Shown piece after piece: positions 9,656 to 21,220 of a stretch of 64,000 bases of DNA. The stretch covers positions 123,569 through 187,568 of the forward strand of contig JANBPU010000013.1 of assembly GCA_027575805.1 (NCBI GenBank). Direction: 5' to 3'. The notes below the pieces were generated by a model, which worked only from the letters and a program-made list of their open reading frames with translations, was not told the origin of the DNA and ran no database searches. Position 1 is the first letter of the stretch. Each line of letters begins with the position of its first letter. The position numbers were made by a program, and so were the translations under genes. The stretch comes from Mycoemilia scoparia (lineage: Eukaryota; Kickxellomycota; Kickxellomycetes; Kickxellales; Kickxellaceae).

Positions 9656-12604
9656 CTATGATAGTGCCTTGCGCAAACTATCAAGCTTTTTGGTTAGGAT
9701 CTCACGATCATTTTCACTTTGGGCATACATGGTCTTGAAACGGATTAGATCACCCTCAATGTCTTGTGAATACTCTTGAATCTTCTGGTTGGAATTGACC
9801 AGCTCCATGTTCTTTTTGGCCAAGGCATCCATATCTCCCTTGAGTGCCTTTTCTGCCTCCTGGCGCTCAATAAGCAGTTGCTTGCGAAGCTCATTTACTA
9901 GATTCTCGTATTCCTCTCGTTCTTTTTGTACTTGGACAAGCTGGGTAGTCAGATCACTATGCTCAAGAGAAAGATCCTGGAGTTTCTTGAGTAGATGCGA
10001 ATTCTCTTGCTCAAGGTTATGGTTCTTATTGGTTAAAGTGTCGAGATACTCCTCGCTGCTACTTCCAGTATCATTGATGCGTTTAAACTCTTCAGCAAGG
10101 CGGCGGAGCCTCCTTACATTGGCACATGTTATTTGCCCAGCATCTTCGATGAGGACACCAGGGTCTTGGTTAACGTAGTATTCATACAACAACGGACCAT
10201 TGAGGAACTTTACGATGTCGTCAAATTGCTGGCCTATTAGGTGAGACTGGCTTCTCTTTAGAAGGACCAGTGCAAATCGAAGCAAAGCATCTATTCCCTC
10301 AGCAAAGATCACATCATACAAGCGTACGATCATCTCTATAGGCAAGCGCGAAGCAAAGAGCGTCATGAACCACTGCGATGCATACATTGTGCTGTTTACA
10401 CCTTGTGACCGGAAGTGGTTAAACAAGAGGGGAAGACTTTCGCTAAAGAGTCTCTCGAATTGGAAGGTTCTGACTCGTAGATCAGGCATATCTGGTGTGA
10501 AATGTCCACGCAGATTAAAGTTGTCCATAAGTTTTACCAAGATGCGGAATGCCTGGACGTCGTTCATGTTGACTAAAAGCGGGGCAACAACGAATGATAG
10601 ACCCTGACAATAGCCAACTTCCTTGTCATAAAGGGAGTATGCCTTAAGCACTCTAAATAGAGCCTGCTGGCCTGGCCCATTAGGATCCTCGAAATACTTG
10701 ACACTCTGCAAGGTTCGCTTTACATCCTGGGTAATTATCTTTTCGAATGGCGAGGTCTTTTGCTGGTTTGCTTGGAAAGTCTCATCGAGCTCAGGTGAGC
10801 ATCCTGTTCTGCAAAGGAGGTGCCACACGGAACTGCGAATCCTCTGAGGTATTCCCTGGTTAACCTTTTGTACCAACATTCTAGACTCTCTTCTAACAGT
10901 TTGATCAAAGTCTTCTCCCAGCTTGTACCAAAAGTTCCAGTCGATCTCTCCATCCGTGCCTTCGCCTATGGCTTCGTTGTGGGCGATGTCCAGCTCCTGC
11001 TTGAATATTTGTGCAGGGAACATGCAGGCCTTTGGATTCTTTACCAGTAGGCTATTTTGTGCCTCCAGCTGTGACAGGAGCATATCTTCAGCAAGCGACT
11101 CTGGCCCAAGGGGATCCTCATGGTTCTCAGGGCTGGTTCCTCCATTGGTTATGCTTGTCCTGTTGAAAAATGATGTCACAGAAGCAAAGAATCCAGGTCT
11201 ATTTGGTCCTGCACTACGCATACTCTTGTTTGATCCGTGGCTCGTCACGGAAGGCGAACGGAGGTGGTGTGAGTCCAGGTTGGGACTTGTAACGCTGGCT
11301 ATATCTGATGACATTGATGGCTTTTTTGGAGCATTTATTAGAAGCTCTTGGCTTGCTGCTTTTGTAGCTCCGTTATCAATGTTGGGCTTGGAGGGTTCTA
11401 CAGGACTTTCTTGAGAAGCACTGGTGACAGTAGAATTAGCACTGGGATCAAAGCTCCCATCTTGAGCAGAATCAGTGCGCTTTTTCATAACTATGCTCAT
11501 ACCGTTGCTGCTTTCACCACCAATACTACTGCCATTTTGATTAGCATTGTGTACTGAGTTTATCAGACCAAACTCGTGAGTAGAGCCTTGTGGTGAAGTC
11601 CTTCTGGGATTCTGAGACCGAGTGCCTCTCCTGACAAGTGTTATTTGACCCTGGCTTGCGCCACCAAATGGGATAGCAGTAGTAACATTTGTCTGGCCAG
11701 ATGGGGAAAGAGGATTAGCAGGTGCATCGCTTTTCCCAGAGGATTCATCGCCATTAGCGTGAACGACAGTGTGAGAGGAGCCTTCTGTCTGTTGTGGGAA
11801 CGATGTGCTCAATGAAGAGAGCAAAATAGAACGACGATTGATTTTCTTCTGAGACACTGTGCCCCCACTGTCTGCTGTTCTCGATCCAACAACGCCATCG
11901 CTATTACTAGCATCAACATCGCCAGCATCCATAGTCGCATCAGATGCAGTCTCAGGATCATTACTTTTGGTCGGAGGAGTCTGAATATCATGCTCTGGAC
12001 TCTCACGATTTGTCCCAGATGAATTCACATCCTTCTCCTCCTCCTCCTCCTCCTCCACTTCAGGTTCTATGTTGTCTTCAACAGCACTGGAGTGAGACAC
12101 GGCATCTGGTTTAGTCGCTGGAGACTCCACCTTATTGTCTTCTGTGGCTTCGTTGTCGTCTAGATCCACCTTATAGTTAGCCATTGATGAAGGATTTTCA
12201 GAGGGATACTCCTCTCCATCCTCATCATTGCTAGCAGGAGCAGCTTCTTCAAACTTGAATGTTTGATTGGTCTCGATTGGGCTGTCGTGCCTGCTTTTTT
12301 GCTCCTCGTCAATGCTCTCGTTGCCATTGTAGCTCTTGTCATTGTCATTGGAGATGTCTGTGACTGACTTCTGCTCAGACTCCAGGTTTAGCTCTAAGGG
12401 AGATGTGGGGGATATCAAGCTAGTCTTTGGTTTGAAGGATCTAGTACCCTCGAACTTGCTTCGCTTTTCATGGAAATTGGGGGAAAGGACCTTGGGGCGA
12501 TTGGTCTTCTTGGCCCCCCACGGCTGTGATGAGCGCAATGAGCGATTCGACAAAGACTCATTGCTGCCAATGTCTTGACCAACCTGTGTCTCAGGCTGTG
12601 TCAT
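9656..12604 (-). CDS. TBC-domain Rab GTPase-activating protein, Gyp5/Evi5-like
   Basis: Single exon, 982 aa. Predicted to speed GTP hydrolysis by a Rab GTPase in exocytic or ER-Golgi traffic. Residues 1-560 are low-complexity, Ser/Thr/Asn/acidic and probably disordered, including a run of Glu at about 184-190. The TBC domain spans about 584-810. Both catalytic residues are present: the arginine finger in IITQDVKR (R630) and the glutamine in GYCQG (Q667), so the GAP should be active. After the TBC domain, about 850-982 is a long heptad-rich coiled coil. TBC followed by coiled coil is the Gyp5/Evi5 arrangement, so that assignment is favoured over other Gyp families. Its Rab target cannot be read from sequence. 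Confidence 0.9.
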   Translation of the reverse strand: MTQPETQVGQDIGSNESLSNRSLRSSQPWGAKKTNRPKVLSPNFHEKRSKFEGTRSFKPKTSLISPTSPLELNLESEQKSVTDISNDNDKSYNGNESIDEEQKSRHDSPIETNQTFKFEEAAPASNDEDGEEYPSENPSSMANYKVDLDDNEATEDNKVESPATKPDAVSHSSAVEDNIEPEVEEEEEEEKDVNSSGTNRESPEHDIQTPPTKSNDPETASDATMDAGDVDASNSDGVVGSRTADSGGTVSQKKINRRSILLSSLSTSFPQQTEGSSHTVVHANGDESSGKSDAPANPLSPSGQTNVTTAIPFGGASQGQITLVRRGTRSQNPRRTSPQGSTHEFGLINSVHNANQNGSSIGGESSNGMSIVMKKRTDSAQDGSFDPSANSTVTSASQESPVEPSKPNIDNGATKAASQELLINAPKKPSMSSDIASVTSPNLDSHHLRSPSVTSHGSNKSMRSAGPNRPGFFASVTSFFNRTSITNGGTSPENHEDPLGPESLAEDMLLSQLEAQNSLLVKNPKACMFPAQIFKQELDIAHNEAIGEGTDGEIDWNFWYKLGEDFDQTVRRESRMLVQKVNQGIPQRIRSSVWHLLCRTGCSPELDETFQANQQKTSPFEKIITQDVKRTLQSVKYFEDPNGPGQQALFRVLKAYSLYDKEVGYCQGLSFVVAPLLVNMNDVQAFRILVKLMDNFNLRGHFTPDMPDLRVRTFQFERLFSESLPLLFNHFRSQGVNSTMYASQWFMTLFASRLPIEMIVRLYDVIFAEGIDALLRFALVLLKRSQSHLIGQQFDDIVKFLNGPLLYEYYVNQDPGVLIEDAGQITCANVRRLRRLAEEFKRINDTGSSSEEYLDTLTNKNHNLEQENSHLLKKLQDLSLEHSDLTTQLVQVQKEREEYENLVNELRKQLLIERQEAEKALKGDMDALAKKNMELVNSNQKIQEYSQDIEGDLIRFKTMYAQSENDREILTKKLDSLRKALS

Positions 12605-13860
12605 TTTGTTCTATGCAAAGTATGGAAGGCCGACCCAATATAAGAAAAGAATATAACGACTTGAAAATATGCAAAAGTGGGAATGGATAACTAAGAACTA
12701 CAACTTCTGGAGTGTGCAAGAAGGCTACTCTTTACCAACACAGTCATTGTTTGAATTGCAGTGTGGACACAAAACCCCCACAAGGCCGACAATCCATTGG
12801 TATGGGCTTTTCAGTCCACAAAGCTGGCAGTGTGTGATTTGGCTAAAACCAACCACGCATCGCATTTAACCCTCACCTGGCATTTTGTGCTTTGGAGCAA
12901 AGTGTCCAACTGGTCCAGCATGCACAAGCAAGGAGGGGCCATGCCAGAGTTTGAACCAGAATAATTACCACGCCCTCTGTCTGCCTACCCCACCTCGGAC
13001 ATTGGACTGCTTTGTTTTTTCCGCCTTAAGCAAACAACAGCTCCAAAAGGTGATCAAATTATCGTTATGATTACAGGGCTCACACTAAAAGTGCGCCACA
13101 CCCGCACTCGTTGCCGTAATGTTTTTTATATGGCGAGATTTCACAAGACCTCAGATAAAACGAGTCTCCAAGAGTTCCATATGAAATAGCTCATAATTGG
13201 GCCAAATACAAAGACCCATTTCTGTCTGCCATACATTTGGCCACTGGCGAAATGTCACCATATAACCAATAAGGTATCAAACTCTCACCCAAAGTGATTG
13301 TGGAGTGAGATGTGGGTGACTTTTATTGAGCAGTTGGCTTTGCATCTTCATTTTGAAGCGATGTTGATGTCTGATACAAATCCACTTATCATTCCAAGCC
13401 AAGATGGTTCAATGATTTTATAGAGCCCACTGCTGCCACTGAAAACCAGACCCGTCTAGGGGCTTATTATAGGACTGTGACTAGTTGGATAGCCACGGGC
13501 GTCAACAGCCTGTTCTTCCAGCCCGTCCACTTGAGTATCACAATGGGGCCAATTGTGCTGGGCGGAACTTGGGTGGTGCATCTTTTACAAACAATGATGT
13601 GAGGTTATGGTCGAATAGCCGAGCAGAGCACGCAACTACAAACATTGCCATCACACATCGTTGCCTCAACCACAAGCCTTTTTGTTATACCTTGCACCCC
13701 AGTATCTTGTCTCAAAGCTCGCACCCTTTATTTTTGGCTGTCTGGCAACTTATATGTATGGTTGTGTGTGGAATGCACAGACATAGAAGGAAAGGTGTCA
13801 CGCATTTCTCTTTCTGTCTTTTTACACTTTTTAGTTTTTAGAGCTCGATATTTTTGGCAA
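12605..13860. other. divergent intergenic region between RabGAP and kinesin
   Basis: About 1.25 kb shared upstream space of the RabGAP (-) and kinesin-3 (+). It contains family C copy 3 at about 13128-13265. No coding exon or RNA gene is recognised in the remainder. The short open frames here show no family motif. Confidence 0.5.
13128..13265. mobile_element. MITE-like element, family C, copy 3 (diverged)
   Basis: Ends TATATGGCGAGATTTCAC and GGCGAAATGTCACCATATA are inverted copies of each other. The interior shares with C1 the pieces 'gggtctcc.agagtt' (here 'cgagtctccaagagtt') and 'gaaatagctcataattgggcca' in diverged form. Non-coding. Confidence 0.6.
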
Positions 13861-16800
13861 ATGAGCAGCCCTTTAAACGCAAAAATAGTGGTCGCCGTGC
13901 GCTGCAGACCGCTGAATTCAAGAGGTGAGCTATAAAAACTTCGGTATATGCTAAAGGCCAGGGGGTGTCCAAAAGATACAAGTCTACTGCAGACCCCCTC
14001 CCCCTTCGCGCCTTGTGCTTGACTCTGGGGCACCTACAAGCTTTCCTTCATCGCTTGTCTTTGGGAAATATTCTGAACATACAAACATGTAGAGAGGAAG
14101 CGGAGGTCCAAGTGCGTTATTGACATGCAGGGAAGGCATGCTTTTATAAACACCCCACAAGCCAATGCCAAATCACATCTTTCAAGAGCATTATCGATTT
14201 CTTCTTCGCCTGGCGTTGAACAAAGGAAACGAGGAAGAGCCCAAAGCGAATCATTAAGCCGTCGGGTGTTCACGTTTGATTACTGTTACTGGTCTGGAGA
14301 AGACCATTCAAACTATGCGTCACAAAAAAGAATATTTAATGACATCGGTGCGAGCCTTCTTAACCATGCCTTTGACGGATACAATACATGTATATTTGCC
14401 TGTAAGTAGCAATTGTAGTTGTGTTAGTGATAGTTTGAGCGATCTTCCTTACTCTGTGATTATGTGACACTGAGTGCTGCCCCTATGATAATATACAAAT
14501 GATCAACATTTTACCTATCTTTTGTTTGTAGATGGTCAGACAGGAAGTGGAAAGTCATATACAATGGTAAGCTATCTGCATATCCAGTCACCAAGGCTTT
14601 TCCAAGCCCGATAGAGCAAAGTGTTTTGACAAACTCGTTATTATTTTTCTCCATCAATGTAAAGGTTGGGAGCAAGAATGAGAGTGGGATTATACCTCTT
14701 ACATGTGCAGAGCTCTTTAACCAGATAAGATCTCGGGAATCCGAAAACATCACATTCAATGTGGAAGTCTCATATTTAGAAATATACAATGAGAGGGTTA
14801 AAGATCTGCTAAACCCCCACAACAAGGGCTCTCTGCGGATCAGAGAACACCCATTACATGGAACATACGTGGAAGACCTGACCAAACTGGTCGCCAATTC
14901 CAGTGATGAGATTCGAATGCAGATTGATCTGGGAAATAAGGTACGATTCTGTCACTGAGAGGGCATTTCATGCGATTCTAGGTTAGCACTTGGTTCCACA
15001 TGTCTATTTATTTTTTAATAATATAGTCGCGAACGATAGCATCTACAAACCTAAATGAGACTTCGAGCAGATCTCATGCGGTTTTTACTGTGACACTCAC
15101 TCAGGTGATGGTCGATGATCTCAGTGACATGAAGTCTGAAAAGGTGTCACGGATAAGGTACATATTTTGCTAATTGTGTGCTGTGGTGATTTTTATAAGA
15201 TACAATACTAAAACCCAGGGTTCTATCTTTAGCCTGGTGGATCTTGCGGGTAGTGAAAGCGCACGGCTTTCTGGAGCAACTGGCCAGCGACTCAAAGAAG
15301 GCGGGAGCATCAACAAGTCCTTGGTAACCCTTGGCAAAGTTATATCGGCACTTTCTGTTCAGACCAACACAAAAAAGAAAGCATTTGTTCCCTACAGAGA
15401 TTCCGCTCTGACGTGGTTGCTCAAAGACTCGCTTGGCGGGAATTCACGGACGGCAATGATTGCAACCATTTCTCCAACAGAGTACGACGAGTCTCTTAGT
15501 ACATTGAGGTATGCAGAGAGGGCAAAGAATATTGTCAACGAAGTCACTGTTAATGAGGATCCAAATGCCAAGCTGATCCGTGAGCTCCGAAAAGAACTTG
15601 ACCTTTTACGCAGCCAACTTTATCAGCAAAACCAATCCAAACCAGCATCGGATACTAGCAAGGTTGCTTTGCTCAATGAAGATGCCACCGAATTTGTTAA
15701 AGATGGACAAATCCCAGAAAATACTTCATGTCATGGGAGCGCTAGCAATCAATCAAAGTTGCAGGAAAAGATTAGCGCCTCAGAAAAGCTCATGAAGGAG
15801 GTTAGAATGACGTGGGAGGAAAGGGAAAAGGCATCCAAGGAACTCCAACAAACAAGAAACAGAGAATTGAGGGACATGGGTATTGACGTGCAGCTCAATG
15901 ACACGGGGGACGAGGTTGGAATTCACATTCCAAAGACGCTTCCTCACCTGGTGAATCTTAGCGAAGACGCCTTGATGAGCGAGTGCCTGATATATAACAT
16001 CAAGCCTGGAGTAACTACTGTTGGTAGAATTGATTCAGATATGGCCACGGACATCAAGCTCAGTGGGCCCGATATTGGCCATCGTCACTGCACATTTGAG
16101 AATGATGACAACGGCAATGTCGTTGTTCATCCTCTGGGGAACGTCTTTGTCAATGGACAACTCATCCGAGATCCAAAACCACTCCGTTCTGGATACAGGC
16201 TCATCATTGGCACTTCGCATGTATTTAGATTTAGTCATCCCCAGGAAGCAAAGAGGCTCAAACAGAAAGAAGGCCTGTCGCCGCCTGTGGGTCCAGAGCG
16301 TCCAACGACCCCCATTCCCTCTATCGAAATTGGCGACCGTCAGATACGCCCAAGCTCACCGCCTTTTGATGCCGAATCGGTTGTTTCATCCAACCACGGA
16401 CCAGACTACTATTATGCCATGCGAGAGATGTTTGACAGCAACCCACAATGGTCCATTACTCAGTCAATTCAAAAAGATTCATTTGCAGCCATCCGCAGTA
16501 TACCAGCATCGCCTGTGCCATTTCTCAACCTGATAAAGGCAGGGGAGGTAGATTCCCAAAGCATCCAAAGCGGCTCTATATATGGCGGAGAAAGCTTCAT
16601 TGACGGTCAAAGTGATATCGGCAGCATTGGCAGTGCTTTTGGGAGGCTTTCTCCTGTATCCCAAGGGATGGCCTCGTCCCAATACTTCCCACGAAGCCCA
16701 GGAAGAAGCCGTGGCAACATACTTTCCCCGCATTTGGTATCAAGCTTGAAGTGGTCTACAAATGGCTTTTCTGGCCGAAACAGGTCGGGCAGTACACCCG

Positions 16801-19800
16801 TTCCTCATCTAAACAGCAAGCCGTCGAAGAGAACACGGCTGAATGAGATGGTGAACCATCAAAGAAGCGGCAGTGTCCATAGCACTAGGACTCTAGGATC
16901 CATGTTTACGCCTCCACCAGAAGCCGGATTTACGGACAGTCGTAGTCTGTTTGGGCCTTTTTCAGGGGACTATCTGACCGATAGACAAATTGAGCTGGCC
17001 AGGAGTGTAGTCAAAAGATGGCGAAAATTAAGGTTCGTAAAGCTAGGCAAGGAGCTTCTGAGTAACATTGTTTATCTGAAGGAAGCAAACATACTTAGCA
17101 AGGAGCTAGGCCAAAAAAAGATATTCCAATTTGCTATACTTAATGGTGGAGCTCAGGCGTACCCATCGTCGCCACTGGAACCCGACTCTCTGTCTATACT
17201 GAGCGAAAACGATGATTCAGAGCAGCTTTTAGGAAACCTTCCCCCGCAGCTGGCAATAAAGCTCTTGGACATAAAAAACAGGGTAATTCGGGCCCTGGAT
17301 CTTGATGAATTCCAAGCCATGCTTGAAAAGATGCGTCGTATATCAGCATTTAGGCATCAACCAGGGTATATGCATCACCTTAGCAGCGATGTCACCAGTC
17401 TCCAGGACCATGGAAAGTACACGCCCATTGGACAATGCAGCCTGCCCATTGTTACCACCGGCTCTGCATACACATTCTCGATCAAAGTTCCAATTTTCGA
17501 CATCCTGACTTTTGTTCAAGCTGGCAGCATCCACGGAACCTTACATTTTGACCCACTGAATTCACCACCGACCGTTGCCTTGCATCTACTGAAGGTGGAT
17601 GGCTTAGAAACTGGTATTTATGATAGCGTACACTGCAAGTGTATAGTTCCTTTACCTCGAAAGCCAAAGAGCCAAGAGCTGTCTGGCCAAGATACGGTTC
17701 AGATGTATCTCAAGAACAAGCAGAATACCACGACTTTATGCAGCCAGCCAGCGCCATGTGTAGAAGAGAATGGGCAAGGTTGTGCCACACTAAACCTAGT
17801 GCACGAGTTGGAAGTCCCCCAAAACCCACCAACCAGCGACATCACAATGACAATCCAGCTATTTGGCCACGCTCTACCAACCTTTGTCCGCCATGCATTC
17901 CAAAATGACAGAATCCTTGAGAAACCCCACACAGCCAAGCCTTCGAACCCTAAATCGTTTAGGTTCGAGCGACTCAACGAGAAGGAATATTTCAAAGAGA
18001 GCCACCATGAGCTGATAATGTGGATAGGGATGCTTGAATTGGATGCCAAAGGCCACTGGCCACCTATCTCTGCTGAGCGCACTGGGATGCAGAGAGTATT
18101 CCCCGTTCACCAAGGCTTGCAGCAAAGACTGACTGTTACAATTAGCCATTCAACGGGGCACCAACTGAAGATTATCCAGATCGAATCTATCCGCTTTGCC
18201 CGTGTGTGTATTGTAGATAAATTCGGCCATTCTATAAAGTCTCCAGATAGGGGGCAGAGTAGTTCGTGCGACTCTAGGAGCATTTTCTCCGGATTGTCCC
18301 CATTGGATTTTGGCCACGAAGAACCGCCTGTAGATCTTTATATTCTGGCCTCACAAGACAGAGTGGTTGATAATCAAATAAATGGCCAACAAATTGTGCG
18401 TACTGTAGCATCATTCGATACAACGAGTCATAGTTCAAACTATCTGACTCAAATCACACCTCAAGACCAAATTGTTCAGCTTCAGCTTGAAATCGCCGTA
18501 AGGCTTGACCGTTGCACAATCCCGGCAATATTTGTAGTTCCCATACACCTCAAGGTATATTCACGCAATGCCAGCATTGGGCCGGCAATAAAGTGGTTCA
18601 ATATCACACCAAACTCCTCTATAAAGCGCAAGAAGAGGGTCCGGAAAAGTATGACCCAGACCCTCATCGAGGCATTCCATAGCCTGGCGACATCTTCAAA
18701 GCCTACAAGCCCTGTCACACCAACAAGTGCGAGTAACCAAGACATGGGACAAAACCATGGTACTGGTGGCTCACAATCTCCAATGGCTATAGACATGAGC
18801 ATTAGTGGCAGTACACTGTTGCCAGCCAGCAGCCTTGATAATGGCCATGACCAAGAGGGCAAATTCGACATCAGTAACTACCCTGAGGCACAACATGGAG
18901 TAACCAAAATTTTCACAATAACCATTGTCCCAGAGGATGCAGAGCGCCGCGACCATTTGTGGAGATGGAACAGCCAAAGCCAGTACGTGAGAGGCGAAGA
19001 AACGCTATTCCCATGGGTTCCACGAAGCGTTTCGTTGATCAAGGCATTTCATCGATGGTACTACGAACAAAAGTGGTGGCTTCGAGTCCAAAAGACGAGG
19101 ATGCAGCTCTTATCGGGATCCTATGAAGTCGGTTCGCTTTCCAAGGTTCTGGAAAACGTATCGCGTAGCCATGCCAAAGAAAAGGCGTTTTATTTTCTGG
19201 ATGCAATGAAATCGTTTAAGAGGGTGCCAAACAATCTTCCGCCGCTTGAAGAAGCCGATACCCTCAGCCAAACCGAGTCCTTGAGCCCCAATATTCAGCA
19301 GACAAATCCGGCCGATTCGTCCAATTTGGGCTCCTCACTTCCACTGGGGCTCTCTGTGTCATCACCGGGCCCAGGCCACTACAATCAACACCAACAATTA
19401 ATGGCACAGTCATTATCTTTGTCGAGATACCCACATCCGGGATGGATGCACCACATTAAATCAATAACGCCGATATATCCCCATGGACAAAGCCAACATG
19501 AGGGCTATTTACAAATCGGAGATGTAGCAAATAATCAATGGGAATGGCGCTGGATGGTAATTGAAAAGCCATACATGTATGTTTATCAAACCCACCACAA
19601 GCTAATCTTACAGACGCTGATAAACCTCAAGTCTGCCAGAGCGGAATATCATGAAAACCAAGATTCAAATATGTCTACAGCAGCCAATTTGCTTTGTGGT
19701 CGCGATAATGTATTTTTTGTCTATACTTGTATGAACTCGTTTGCTTTCCAAGCGGACTCACCACAAGACTGTCTAAAGTGGATAAGTGCCATTGATGAAT

Positions 19801-19901
19801 GGCATGTGCTACTTCCCCGATCATCATCATCATCATCATCCCACACCAAGCCTGCGCCTTCTATGGCTGAGTATAATGAGGCACACATGCTTCCCAATTA
19901 A
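13861..19901 (+). CDS. kinesin-3 (Unc-104/KIF1-like) motor
   Basis: Microtubule plus-end motor of the kinesin-3 class, which in fungi moves early endosomes and vesicles. Exons are 13861-13924, 14093-14401, 14532-14566, 14665-14940, 15027-15157 and 15200-19901, all in phase; the product is 1,838 aa. Motor domain about 1-370: nucleotide-binding loop [11 protein letters not shown] (split across exons 2-3), switch I NETSSRSH and switch [11 protein letters not shown] neck coiled coil lies at about 385-400. An FHA domain follows at about 525-625 ([26 protein letters not shown]), the kinesin-3 hallmark. Then come long central regions and a C-terminal PH domain (about 1704-1810) for binding phosphoinositide cargo membrane. 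A Ser run from a CAT/ATC repeat lies near the end. The last intron is only 42 nt. Confidence 0.97.
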
Positions 19902-20320
19902 ATTGTTTGGGATAAGCCAGTAAATAGACAGACGTGTAGGGGGGCAGGTTTTTGTTTTTAATTAAACAAAAAGAGAGAGAAGAATGTGCAAGTGAAATCC
20001 CCCTTACAAAAAGGGCAGCCATTTCCAGTTTTCTGTCTACGCGGTTTCATGGGAGGGGCTTTCATTGTATATCCAGAATGAAATGAAATATCTCTAAAGG
20101 ATATAATGCAGTGTTTTTGGTAGCAGTAGCCACAACATAATAAAATCCATTGTGGTTCAGTTTAGTTCAAAAACACAACAGTGACGTAGTAACAGTTTTA
20201 TACTAATAATGGTAGTAGTTTGTAAAAGACATCGTTTATGAAATGTCAAAGTTTTGAGCGAGAGAGATATATATGTGTCAGAATCTGTTTGACATTTTCC
20301 ATGTTAAGTATCATCATAAT

Positions 20321-20358
20321 CTAATAATAATAATAACAACAACAACAATAATAATAAT
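20321..20358. repeat. TAA/CAA trinucleotide tract
   Basis: Run of TAA units broken by CAA units in non-coding sequence downstream of the kinesin gene. Confidence 0.9.
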
Positions 20359-20734
20359 GATAGCATTTTGAAATCTATTTATTTTGTAAACAAATTATTA
20401 TTATTATATTTTGTGCCCTTTCCATTATCCAGCGTGACTATGACTTATTCATGTGCTTTGTTGTTTCATTTTCTTTTGTATGTCAACATTGTCTCAAGGT
20501 CATGTGGGCAATCATGTATTTTATGGGTTATTGTTGATAAACATTCCAAATCCATGGTTAACCTCGATATGGCTTTAAAATAATTTGTGGCGATGATAAA
20601 CGACATTGATTTCAAAATAAATTGCCTATAGCCAAAAAAATGCCACAATTTGAAAGGCCCTGGATATTTTCTGGATTAGTATCATATTTGTGTGTGATAT
20701 AAATTATTATTTAAACTGGAGAAGTGAATTGACT

Positions 20735-20881
20735 GGTTTTCCATCAGAAGGGAACAGTCTGATACCCTCGTATATTTCATGAAATTAACCCGTAAACCAT
20801 ACATTTTAGCTGGAGGCTCAATGGTGATTGGCTGGTACACAAGGGACTATAGACTAGTACCACGCTTTTAAAAAGGAGATT
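20735..20881. mobile_element. MITE-like element, family B, copy 2
   Basis: Left end GGTTTTCCATCAGAAGGGAAC and right end with CTTTTAAAAAGGAGA, in inverted relation. The interior has the family words 'cataca ttttagctgga', 'ggtgattggctggtaca' and 'aagggacta'. More diverged than B1, B3 and B5. Confidence 0.7.
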
Positions 20882-21220
20882 ACTCTGTCAATTGGAAAAT
20901 AAATTGTTATAAAATAATTAAAAAATAAATTGATAGGACCTAAAAAGCAGTCGATAAAATATTTAGTTTGTTACAGAAGCCGAATAATAGTTATATATGT
21001 AACATATCAAAAAAATTTGATTTAAAAGGCATTATATAATGTAGAATTTTATTTAAATTTTCATGTAGACGTTAAAATGGAAAAATACAAGTTAAAATGT
21101 GATTGAGGCTTTAAATGGTATGAAAAATATGTGGTTGGGACATTTTTTGTTTTGAAAGAAAATATATTAGGCGGTGGATAGATAACATAGCGTCAAACTG
21201 AAAAAAGTAATAGCTGACAG

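Larger units (their letters stand above)
19902..21220. other. intergenic between convergent kinesin and cyclin genes
   Basis: AT-rich 1.3 kb. It holds a trinucleotide tract (TAA/CAA) at about 20321-20358 and family B copy 2 at about 20735-20881. No gene is supported in the rest. Confidence 0.5.
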
